Source: Bradyrhizobium sp. WSM3983
GTDB lineage: Bacteria; Pseudomonadota; Alphaproteobacteria; Rhizobiales; Xanthobacteraceae
DNA length: 64,000 bases
Assembly: GCF_000473045.1 (NCBI RefSeq)
Contig: NZ_AXAY01000033.1
Location: 1-64,000, forward strand
Reading direction: 5' to 3'
This document shows, one piece after another, positions 16,592 to 27,600 of this stretch (the first letter of the stretch is position 1; each line of letters begins with the position of its first letter). Below the pieces are notes generated by a model. It was given only the letters and a program-made list of their open reading frames with translations. It searched no databases and was not told where the DNA came from. Made by a program: the position numbers and the translations under genes.

Positions 16592-17782
16592 TTAGCGCAA
16601 CTTGCTGTTGATCTGGGCGACGAAAACATCATTGACGAGATTGACGCCGTTTTCCGACGTCACAAATGTCGTGTTGATGAAGTTCAGAACCTTTGTGATG
16701 TCCACCTGTGGTGCATTCGCGGCGTAGACCACATCGAACGGGCGCATCTGCATCTTGGTGGACAGGAAATAGCCGGCCGGATCCTGAAAGCTGACATTGA
16801 AGACAACCGGCACGGTCTCGCCATCGAACTTCGAGCAGTCGATGCCAAGCTTTTGGGCAACCTCACGGGGTTCCCGGCGATACACGAACACCGAGCCGGG
16901 GTCTGCCTGCAAGTCCAGCAGGCCGCCGGCCTTCGCCACGGCCTGGGTCAGATTGATCCGCCACGCATCGAAATTGAATTCGCCCTGCTGGCCGGTCGCA
17001 CCAAAAGCCAGGAACTTCATCGGTTCGCGATACAGATAGATCCGATCCCCCGGCTGGACGAAGATATTCGTGGAAGGCCAATAGACGAGGTTGGCGAAGG
17101 GGATTGTCGCCCGCTTCCCGTTGCGCTCCATAACGACCCACGTCTCCCAGCCGGCGCCGCTGATGCCTCCTGCCCTCGTGATCGCGTCGGTAATCCGATC
17201 CTGTGCACCGGAGGCGGGCATCGGAAAGCGCACGGGTGCCTTGACCTCGCCGAACACGCTGACCAGCGACGAGCGCTGCTGGCTGGACGTGACCACGACC
17301 TGCGGGTCAATGGCCCGCTTCTTGATGCGTTGGAGGATATCCTCCTGGATCTGCACGTTGGTGCGCCCGGCCGCCCGCACCGCTCCAGCGTAGGGAACGG
17401 TGATGTTGCCATCATTGTCGACGGCCTGGTCTGGTAGGTTGACATAATTGCCCGGGCGAACGCCGGCCTCGAGCGGCACGAAAAGGCCGCCAGCAGCCGC
17501 CTCGAAAATTGTAACGCTGACGATGTCACCGATTCCGAACCGAATGCTGGCCGGCGGACGACTGTCCCGCAGAGCACCCGGAAGACCGTCCGGCTCATAT
17601 TTTTCGAGCACTTGCAATATGGCTGGCGTCAGCTTCACGACGGAAAACGGTAGCGTCTGGCTGCTTTCCGTCTTGACGTCGAGGCTGGCAGGTCCCGCCA
17701 TCGGAATGAACCCACACCCGCCAGCCATCACCGAACAGGCGAGGCTGCATGCGATCGCAAGAAAGCTCTTCAACCGCATCAT
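16592..17782 (-). CDS. Wza-like polysaccharide export outer-membrane lipoprotein
   Basis: Outer-membrane channel for EPS export. From ATG 17782 (396 residues) the protein begins with a lipoprotein signal (MMRLKSFLAIACSLACSVMAGGC, acylated Cys near residue 23). The longer frame to 17899 adds a non-signal extension and is rejected. The Poly_export region lies at about 75-165 (RFGIGDIVSVTIFEAAAGG, NITVPYAGAVRAAGRTNVQI), followed by SLBB-type repeats (SVFGEVKAPVRFPMP, FAFGATGQQGEFNFD-like). It should pair with the BY-kinase at 1087-3393. Next genes downstream are a small periplasmic protein and a lytic transglycosylase. Confidence 0.93.
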   Translation of the reverse strand: MMRLKSFLAIACSLACSVMAGGCGFIPMAGPASLDVKTESSQTLPFSVVKLTPAILQVLEKYEPDGLPGALRDSRPPASIRFGIGDIVSVTIFEAAAGGLFVPLEAGVRPGNYVNLPDQAVDNDGNITVPYAGAVRAAGRTNVQIQEDILQRIKKRAIDPQVVVTSSQQRSSLVSVFGEVKAPVRFPMPASGAQDRITDAITRAGGISGAGWETWVVMERNGKRATIPFANLVYWPSTNIFVQPGDRIYLYREPMKFLAFGATGQQGEFNFDAWRINLTQAVAKAGGLLDLQADPGSVFVYRREPREVAQKLGIDCSKFDGETVPVVFNVSFQDPAGYFLSTKMQMRPFDVVYAANAPQVDITKVLNFINTTFVTSENGVNLVNDVFVAQINSKLR

Positions 17783-18064
17783 AACGCGTTCGAACCGAAG
17801 TTGAATAAAGGGGGCCGTGCGCCTCGCGACGCCGGCGGCGGCAGCACTCCGGCGATCCAGCCGAGCCTGATGTCCTGCCCCTTCTAGAAGACGTCGCACA
17901 CGCCGCTGTCACGAAAACATGGAGTGAGGATGATCCCAGCCCGGCGATGGCGGCGTCCTGGCGTGGCGCAAACAGCAGACCGCAACCGGCCGAACGAACC
18001 CGGCCTCAATTCGATCGCGATCACGACCCGCCCGCTCTGCCCCATCAAGGGTATCAGCGGGTCC
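17783..18064. other. Intergenic region upstream of the Wza-like gene
   Basis: About 280 bases with no supported gene. An ORF on the plus strand (17924-18271) has no family features and overlaps the better minus-strand small ORF. No strong promoter box or hairpin terminator was recognised. Confidence 0.3.
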
Positions 18065-18277
18065 TCACGAGCCGTTCAGCAGCTTCCGAAGATGATCAAT
18101 CTCGACACGGGTGACAGAAATCATCCTGATCAGGAGTTCGTTCTCCTGCCTCAACGTGTCGATCCGGCGAAAGCGGATGCTAGCATCTTGTCTTTCGCTC
18201 AGGTCGTATACTGTTGCACAGCTCTCGGACCGTACAGAATCCAAATCAAATCGTTCGCACGAACGAATTAAACGCAT
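18065..18277 (-). CDS. Small hypothetical protein (70 aa), helical
   Basis: ATG at 18277 with a G-rich stretch (TTGGGGGC) just upstream, 70 residues, ending TGA at 18065. The composition is that of a soluble, charged helical protein: RQDASIRFRRIDTLRQENEL then LIRMISVTRVEIDHLRKLL, with a leucine/isoleucine heptad-like pattern in the second half. Two cysteines near the start. No known domain. Supported only by RBS, composition and by a GTCAC element 101 nt upstream like those of other genes here. It could be a small DNA- or protein-binding regulator, or spurious. Confidence 0.45.
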   Translation of the reverse strand: MRLIRSCERFDLDSVRSESCATVYDLSERQDASIRFRRIDTLRQENELLIRMISVTRVEIDHLRKLLNGS

Positions 18278-18667
18278 TGCCAGCCCCCAATAGGCCTCGC
18301 TTACTACTTCTTCCGTAGCCCCAGAGGAAACATCGAAGCGAGTGTCAGACCATCTAAAGGCGTTTCTTATCGTTACTGTGACTAAGCTTAAATAAAATTT
18401 AGAAACCGAATTAAAGATGGATTTCGATCATCCTGGGTGGCCCTGCGCGTGCCTAAATCTGGTTAACTTACCAACGACCGGCGATATTATTGCAATGTGA
18501 TCCACGGAACATGCACGCCGTCGCCGGAGCTGCGACGAGATCACGCGGGTAAAGGCTCTGCCGACCGCCCGCCATTCCTGCGTCCTGACGACCTCGGCAT
18601 GACCGTGCGCGGCGGCCAGTTGCAGCGCCGTGCCACCAGCAATGTCCCCAAGACGATCATCTGTCGA
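18278..18667. other. Gap with an ankyrin-like remnant in frame after the TpsA stop
   Basis: No complete gene. On the minus strand, reading on in the TpsA frame past its TGA (18668-18670), the sequence stays open to a TGA at 18428-18430 and encodes GGTALQLAAAHGHAEVVR (about 18580-18633), a clear match to one ankyrin repeat. There is no ATG, GTG or TTG before the match. The 18360-18430 part is AT-rich and carries TTACTGTGACTAAG at 18373-18386, probably part of the promoter of the small gene at 18277. Confidence 0.4.
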
Positions 18668-21600
18668 TCAAGTTCCCCCATCATCCTTCTTGCGGCTATT
18701 GTCGGATGGGCCGTCCGAAGGCTTGTTCTCGTTGCCGGACGGCGCGTCCTGATTGTTGCCGCCATCACCGTAGCCGACAACTTCGACGATCAAGATCGTG
18801 GCCCGGTTTTGATTTCCGCCGCCCGCCGTCGGCGTGTCGGCGGATTTGGCTGCCGCCCCGGCCGTATTGGAGCCTGAGGTGAGCGCGCCGACGTTGACCG
18901 ACACATTTGGCTGGGCCGTGATGGTGACCTGGCCTGATGCGGCGAGGTTATTGCAATTGAAGCATTGCTGGCTGTCGAGGAGCACGTCTCCCGACGAGCG
19001 AGCGCCGGCGTCACCAAGGTCGATGCTGCCGCGCGGCGTCAGCAGCCTGAGCGGCGACGCGGCCACTTTGGGCGAGGCTTGCAGGGTTCCGATGCCGGCT
19101 CCGCTGACATACCCACCGGGATCGACGGTCTGGTAGTCGTTGGAGTCGAACTGCACCTGCAGCGGCGGCTGCGATACGGTGGTCTTGGAGCCGCGGCCGG
19201 CGTCCAGATCACCATTGGAGGTCCACATCAGAATGTCACCGCCCTGCGTCGTGAGCACGCGGCTCGAGTTCACCTGGACATTGCCGTCAGTGAAGGACCG
19301 GATAGCGCCTCCGCCGAGGCTGAGGATGCCGAGATCGCGCAGCTTGAGATTCGGATTGGGCTCGATGGCGAGCGGCCCGACCAGGATCGACCCCCCCGGA
19401 CCGAAGATGGAGATATCTCCACCCAACCGGGACTGAATGGTGGCGTGCAGCAGGTTGAGGTCGCCCGTCCTTACGAGTTGGGCCGGCTTCACGTCGGGAT
19501 CGAGCGGGTTGTCGGTGTAGCCGAGGCTCGCCGGGAACATCGTATTGATCATCTTGAAGCCGATCGGATATTTTTCCGCGCGGGACAATTTGCTCGTCGC
19601 AACGGCATTCAGCTCGGCGAAGAACACTTGATCGACGAATACCTGCTTCAGATCCTGGCTAACCGGTGGAACCGGGAGCTTGTCGGCGTTGATGAACTCG
19701 TTCCAGGCATCCTGCTCGCTGCTCGTCGCGATACCGATCCGTGCGAGGAACGCTCGCAATTCGGTCAGATAGTTATGGTCTATGTTGGTTGCGTTGCTCG
19801 GATCGATATAGGTGTCAATCACAGCCTGATAGTCGGCACCATATTTGGCACCGAATAGCACGATGAGGTCTGCACCCTGGTTCGTACCGGCCTCGGCCGT
19901 CAGCAAGGTGTTGCGACGCGGATTGCTGATCGGGCCGTATAGCCCCGCATTGTAGAGGCCAACCGAGCCGCCGCTTGTGCGCTGGATATAGATGTCGCCG
20001 ACCGGCGTCGTGCTGCCGTTTCCGACCGACGCGATGCCTTCCTGAACGACCGCCTGAGATGCGAGGTCATGTGCGGCGGGTAGGAACGGGCCGAGATTGC
20101 CGCCCGCCTGCACCACGAAGAATCCGGGACCGGCGACCTGCAACCCGCCGGCGTTGTTATAGCCGGTATAGTAGATATCGTTCCCGGCAACCACCGAGCT
20201 CACGTCGGAGGGATGGATGTTCTGCACGATCATGTTGAGATCGACGACATCGTGACCGGCGTAAATCTTGGTCGGTCGGTTGAACTCGGCGCGCTGGTAT
20301 CCAGCAAACGCATCGCCCTGGTAACGTGCGCCGTAAGTTCCGGTCCCCTTGATATCGCCGGTCGCCGCATAGATCCGCGCCGTTGTATCCGTCGTATCGT
20401 CCTTGTGTGCCAGGACCGGATTGGTGCGCGCGCGGCTGTTGCTGTCGAGCAGGCCGTCGATGGCGAAGTTCGGCTGGAACGGATCGAAGGCGGCGTCCAG
20501 CAGCGCCGGACCGGCCGAGATGAACGGCCTGGGCGTGGAGTTGAGCAGGAAGGTGTTGTCCGGATAACCGAACGTCAGGTCGACGTTGTTCCTTGCCAGC
20601 AATTCGAACGTGCCCTGCTCGGATGGGCTCAGCACGATGCCGGGCATCGGGATGACCACACCGTTGACCTTGAGCGCCTGGGCTATTCCCGTCGTCACCA
20701 GGCTTCCGTTCAGGGCCAGCGCTTCGAAGCTCGCCGGGTATGTCGACGGCGCCGCGTTGACGATCGCGGCGGCGGTGCCGTCACGGATAGCGGTCGGGGC
20801 GATGCTGATCGTGAGGTCGCCGGTCGTGGCCACCGCCCTCACCTTGCTGTCGGGGCCGTAGGTCGTCATGTAGAGGGGCTGGGTCGGTGTCCCCTGCTCC
20901 AGCGGATTTGCGAAGGTCGGGCTCTGCGCGTTCAGCGCGGCGGGATTGATCACACCGGCTATCGCGATCGCCCCTGCCGTCACCGAAATCTGCCCGGTAT
21001 CGACCGCCAGCAATGGCACGTCTGCGAGCTGAAGCTTGCTCGAGGCGAATCGGGAGATCGTTGCGTTCTGGCCGAGCGAACCGCCTGCGATGATGCTGGC
21101 GTGTCCGGAGCCTTCGTAGAACGAACCGCCAAGAATATCGCCGCCCGCGCGGACGACCATGTTGCCGCTGCCGTAGAGATGTGTGACCGGCACGCTATTC
21201 GCCGACAGGCCACCGCTGACGCGTCCCGTCGTCGGCAACGAGACCGAGACATCGACGAGGTTATGCCCAGCGGCGACTGTCACATTACCACCAGCGCTCA
21301 GAATGCCCTGGTCGAAGCTACCGTACTGGATCCACCAGGCCGTCTGCGACGCAATGCCGGTTCCTGACGGTGTGAACACGCCCGCGCCGTACAGGCTGAC
21401 CGCCGCGCCGGACGCAGCGCTGTTGGCCGGCGTCAGCCCGGCAACCGCAAGCAGCCAGGGCTGGTAGTATTGCAAGGTCTTGTTGCCGCTGCCGCTGTAG
21501 CCGATGACGTCATGTTGCGCATCGATCGTCACATCGCCGCCATTCTGCGGGAACGCCGCCGCGGTCGGCGGGCCCCCATAGATGGTCGAGCCGGCAGCGA

Positions 21601-24600
21601 TGGCAACGGCATCATTACCGTAGGTCAAGACCTGCGGCTCGAAGAAGCCGTCCGGATCGACGACGGTGAGCTTCGATCCTGCGGCTGTCGTCGTCACGCT
21701 GTAGGGGTTCGCTGCCTTTGCCGTGTTGACGCCAGCTGCATAGATCACGCCCGGTGCAGTCTGATCGGCTAATTTCACGTCCAACGCGGCCGCGACGTCG
21801 ATGCTGCCAGTCCCCGTCCGCACCATGGTCGGGAGATTGACGGAAACCGAACTGGCCTGCGAGGTGACGTTGGCAACCAGAGCTCCCTGGGAGTAGCTGG
21901 TGTGCTGGTCGACGATGACACTTCCGGTCCCGTTACCGCCGTTGCCCTTCAATGCGTTCGCGAGCGAAATCGTCGCGACTGGATTGGCGCTGGGCGCGCT
22001 GGCATCGATGCCCGCGGCAAGCCGATAGGTCCAGGACGAGGGATTTACGATCGTCTCGACGTTTCCTTGGCTGCAATCGATCGTGCAGACGTTGAGGGAG
22101 TGCGGGAACAGATCCGCCACCGCGAGATCCTTGGCCGTAGGACTGATAACGTTGCCGCCTGCATTGTACGGCGCGATCGGGACGAGATCGGCGGACGCGG
22201 TGCTGAGATAGTACGGGTAATACGTCGCCTTGGACTTGTCGCCGATGGATCTGCCGTACTTGCTCACATAGGACGCCACCCAGTTCTGGTAATTGGGATC
22301 GAGATAATTGCCGGTCTGGAGGAAGCCGTCCGAGATCGAGGCGTTGACCTTGATGTCGTCCTTGGCGCGGAGCGTCAATGCGCCGGCATCAAGACCACCC
22401 CACGGCGTTGCCAACCGATAGATGAAATTTGCGTAGCTCTGAGCGGGATCGAAATATTGGAATGTCGCCCCAGTCAACGCGTTCGTTGCCGTCTGAAGAC
22501 CTCCGACCTGCCATACCGCCGCGAGGTTCCAGTTGTCCTTGACCGTGATCGAGCCGGTGGAATTCACGAGCTCGACGCCCGGTTGGACGTGCACGACGTC
22601 GGCGCCAAGCTCCGACACCAGCGGCTGAAGGCGGTTGAACAGATTGTCGAAGCCGTAGCTCTTACCGCCAAAAGCCCAGGCCTGCTTGGTGAAGCTCCCA
22701 TCCGCATTGCGGACGAGCCCACTGACGACTTGAGGCAACGTCGTCCCAAAGAATTTTCCGTTTGGAGTGTCCGGTACGAACGTCGCGCTTCCCAGGTTGC
22801 TCGGGTCGAATTGCTGGAAGACCCCGCTCGATTTCCACGCAAGATAATTCGGCGTGGCCGGCGTGAAGACGTTGTTTGCTGTCGTTCCCGCCAAGTTCGA
22901 CCCTTGCGAAAAGCTGGCGGTAGCGTTGCCGGCGACGCCGAACGTGTTGGCTCCCAATCCGGTGAACGTGATGGTCGGAGCGGAACCTGTGTCGTAAGCC
23001 TTGTTTCCTTGGCTCGTGATGGTCACCGAAACGACCTGAAGCGAGCCGCCTGAAAGGCTGGTGGCCGCGCCTCCGATGGTCACACTCGTCGGAATGCTGG
23101 TATAGCCACTACCGGGATCGGTGATGGTGATGGTGATCACGCCGGCAGCATCGGTCGAAGCGGTGCCCTTGGCCGCTACGCCCCCGGGCGGCGTCGGGAA
23201 TACAACCGGAATGCCGCTGCTATTGGCGGGCATCACCGAATTTGAGGGATTTGCCGCGTTCAGCTTCGGATTGAAGAAACCGGTCTGGTTGGCGTTGACC
23301 CCCATCACGGCCACGGCCGTTGCATTGGATCCTCCGCCGCCAGACACCACGCCAACGTTGGGTACAGCCCTGAACCCGATGTTCGTGGTGAAGCCGGAGA
23401 TCTGCCAGCCGGTGATGTTCGTCCAGGCTCCGCTCGTCGCCAGGCTACCATCGGGATTGTACCACCCGGCCGGATCGATGATACCGGTCCAGCCGAGGGT
23501 GGAGCCGTCGAGACCAGCTGAACTGCTCGTCGTATCGAAGGCGACGTAGCTTTCAACGTTGACGGCGCGGGCGCCTTTGATCGTAAAGCCCTGGATAGTG
23601 GGCAGCTCGTTGCCTGCACCGTCGATCGCTGCGATTTTCGCGTCATCGTTGCCGTCGCGCGGCGCGCGGAACGTCACAGTGCCGCCGGACAGGCCCCCCT
23701 TCGAGCCGCCCGAGACGTCGATCAGAGCACCCGTCTGTAGCAAGATCTTCCCGCTCGCAGCCCAAGCGATTCCGATCGTGACGTCGCCGCCGCGCTCATC
23801 CGTGTGCGCCGTCGAGGCGTCGATCACGCTGCTGCCGGTCAGCAGGACCTGGTTGGCGCCATAGAGGGCCACTTGCCCTCCGGCCTGGCCGGTACCGTCG
23901 AGTGTCTTGCCTGCGTAGCCGCTGGCGTCGATCCGGCCGGCGATAATCACCTGGCCGAAGTTGGGATCGGACGGCTTAGCCGGGCTCGACCATGTCTTGT
24001 CATCCGCGGTCAGGGTGACCGCGTTGGCTTTGAGCGTATGCCCCTGCGCCAATACGAGGTTGCCGGTTCGGGTATGGATGTCGATCGCCCCTGTCACACC
24101 TCCCGTCAGCAGCGTGTCTGCAAGCGTGGTCAGGTCGACCGCGCCCTTGGTGTCCAGCTTGAAACGGCCACCCAGGCCGGATCCGCCGCCACCACGCAAC
24201 ACGCCGGCAAGATTTGCAGTGCCGCCCAGAGCCGCTACGTTGATCTCGCCGCCATATCCCTGTCCGAGTGCCGGCTGCGACACATCGACGATGCTGCCTG
24301 CAGCCGCCGCAACGTTGCCAGAGTCTGCCTGGAGCACGACCTTGCCGCCTGCCACATAGGTCGTGACGTCTACCAGCGTGCTAACATATCCGCCGGCCGC
24401 CAGACGCGCACCTGACCCGAGCCCGACATCCCCGGACGTTGCTTGGAGGGTGATGCTACCGGCCTGGGCCTGGATGATGCTGTCGACCGCGATGCTCGCG
24501 GCCTTGATCGTCACGCTGCCGTTAATCTCGGCGCTGTCGGTCGGCCGATCGGGAATCGGGCCGATCAATCCGCCATTGTCGAGGTTGAAATTGCCCGACG

Positions 24601-27600
24601 TAGAGAACGCAAAGGTTTTTCCGCCCGCGCCGCTGGCGCTCGCGACGAGAATGCTCGGCGTCGACACGTGTAGGTCGACTGCCTCTCCGGTGGCGCCAAG
24701 CGTCATGCTTCCCACGCCGGCGACAAGCAGTTGGTTGCTTGCATTCAGGTTGACCCCGCCAAAACCGAGAATTGACTGGTCGCCACCGCCAAGCACGATG
24801 TTCGCGGCATCAACCGTCAGCTGATAGCTGTTGTTGGCCGGCGATACCGTCTTGTCGTCGCTGGTCGTCGCGCTGCTGTTGATGAGCTGAACAGTGCCTC
24901 CACTGGCGACAGAAACGGTTGAGCTACCGGCGCCTTCGGCACGAACCACCTTGGCCGTGTCCAAGGTGAGGTTGGTAACCGCACCGGGGTTGTAGTCGCC
25001 AAACATCGTGATGACACCGGACAGAGACTTGAGCGACAGCGACTTGACGTCAGCAAATTGCTGGTTGAACAGCACCGCGCTCTTGTCGAACACCGGAACT
25101 GCCGGACCAAGGCCGATCGTTCGGGTGACAATGTTGAGTTGGCCGAGGTGAAGATCGTTGCTGTTGGCCACCACCGAACTGGTCGAAGCAGTCGCCTGCA
25201 GCGTAAGCACCTTGGAGGTGATGCTGACGCCGGATTCGATGGCAACCCTGCCGGCATCTGCCGGCAGAACGATCTCGCCGCCGACGACGCCCGCGGCGCG
25301 AGGATCGGCGGTTGCGGCGAACCGGATGGTCAGAGACTGGGGCGCCACACCGCTCGGGCCCGAGACCTTCAGCGTGCTGTCGTTGGTGGCGACAAACATC
25401 GCCCCGAGCCCGGTGGTCTGATAGGAGTAGTTCTGCAAGGCGCTCAAGCCGTCCGCGCCGATCGTTCCTCCGTGGCGATAGAGGCTCCCGTCGGGATTGG
25501 TCAGGAAGCTGCCGTCGGCGTTCTTCAGGAAGTAGCTGAGCTTGGAGAGGTCGGCTCCGGTGATCACCGTGCCGCTCGCATCGAGCGTACCGCCCAGCGC
25601 CGTCGCGATGTCCTGCGCCGTCGTCGCCTTGCCGTTCGACCCGGCGAAATCGGCCTTCGGATCAGCGAAATAGTACGACCGACCCGCGCCGGAGTTCACT
25701 GTCCCGGTCGCTTGCACGATGCTGCCTGCCGCAATCTTCACGACGCCGCTGGTCGGCGACGGGGCGTAGATCTGGTTCTCGATCGCGATCGTCCCGCCGG
25801 TACCCTGGGCATCCAGATCTTGGGGGACTCCCTGCAACTGGGTCGGCTTGGCGACCTGGGCGACCAGGAGAATTTCCGGCGCGGTCAAGGCTTCGCCATC
25901 GGTATCGACGAGAACGTTGCTCGCCGTCGGCGTGATCAGCGTGCCCTTCGACGTGTCGCTGCGCTGGCCGCCGATCAGGATACTGTCGAAACCGTTGAGC
26001 TGGGCAACGTCGAGGCCGACATAGCCGGCGGGGATGCCGCCCTTGGCATAGTCGGCATGCCCGACCACGGCGAGCTGCGGCGCACTGATGTCGAGTTCGC
26101 CGCCACGGCCCAAATTGCCGCTGCTATCGCGTCCCGGCTGCGTCAGGGCAACGCCGTTGAGCAGGATGGTTTGCTGCGCGATCACCGAAAGGCGCCCTGC
26201 GTCCATCGGCAGGCGCGGCACCACAGCGTTCTGTTTCCTGGCGAGCTGTGTGAAGAAACTGTTGGCGCCATTCAGGCTGAACTCACTGTACTGCTTCCAA
26301 ACCGTTTCGGTCTGGATGGCAAACAGCGATGAACCGGACGATTGCTTTCCGGGAACCGTCGACTGGGTGTAGTTGCCGCTGACGAGTACCGTTCCGTCGG
26401 GCAGCTTCGTGCCGTTGGCGACCCTTCCCGCGGTATTGTCGCCGTAATAGACCACACGCATCGCACCTGGCAGGGTCGCATAATGCGCGGGATAAAGTGT
26501 ATAGGTGCCCGCCGGGATGCCGTTGCCGCCCGCTATGGTGATCTGGGTCCCCGGCAATGGAATGGTGTCGCCCGGTGCCGTGCCGTTGCGTGCGGTGGCG
26601 AAGTGAATGTCGAATGCGGCGATTGCGTCGCTGGTCGACGGCACCAGAGCATACACCGTCTGTCCGGCCGGTGTCGTCGTCAGCGTGTCACGCGAGCCGC
26701 CTCGACCCTGGATCCACTCCATCGCCTGCAAGTCGCCACCACCGCGCAGATCGATCGTCGAACCGTCGCCCCGAACGACATTCGTTCCCGCAAGCACCAA
26801 TCCCTTGGAGGGAGGTGTAGCCAAAGGATTGACGCTGGCGTTGTAGTACCAGGCCGCGCCATCCGACGTCGCTCCGTATGGCACGACGGTGTCGGCAAGG
26901 CTGACCGACGTCAGGCTACCGGCGCCGAGAGTGACCTGCGAGGTTATGATCGACGAGACGGTGGAATCGAGATTTCCCAGCGTGATCTTGCCGAGCGGCG
27001 CGAACAAATTGCCGTTCTGAAGAATGGTCGAAGCCCAAACGGTCAGGCTGCCTCCCGCCGAAAGCGGGATCTGCGTATGGCTGTCGGCCGGGGCTGCGAA
27101 CGTCACCTTGCCAGGCGTCTGAATGGTGAAATCGACCGCCGAGATCGGATAGATGCGCTGGGCGGAGAGCAAGAGGTCACCGCCGGCGACCAGCTTCCCG
27201 GCAAATCGTGACGCGTCGAGCGTGGCGCCCGCGTTGCTGGGATCGGCCACGCCGTCGACTACTTTGGGCGTGCCCAGACGAAGATCACCCGAGCTCTTCA
27301 ATGCGACGTTGCTGAAGCCCTGGAAGGCCGCGCCCACGACGTCGATCGTCTGACCCGTGACGGTCAGGCTGCCTTTGCCGGAACTTGCGCCTCCGCCTCC
27401 TCCGGTCAGGAGCACATAGGGCGCGTCGATCTTGACGTCGGACGCCTGGTTCGAAGCGACGCCGATCGTCGAGGCTGCGATGTGGAGCCGGTTCGCAACG
27501 TCCCAGGTGAAGGTGCCGTTGGCACCCGGCAGGATCGAAAGCACGCCCAGCGCCGGTACCGCAACTGATCCGTAGAAATTGCCGGGCAGATCATTGAAGA

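Noticed and set aside
17924..18271. 115-codon plus-strand ORF
   Set aside because: No family features; overlaps a better small ORF on the minus strand and has a random-looking composition.
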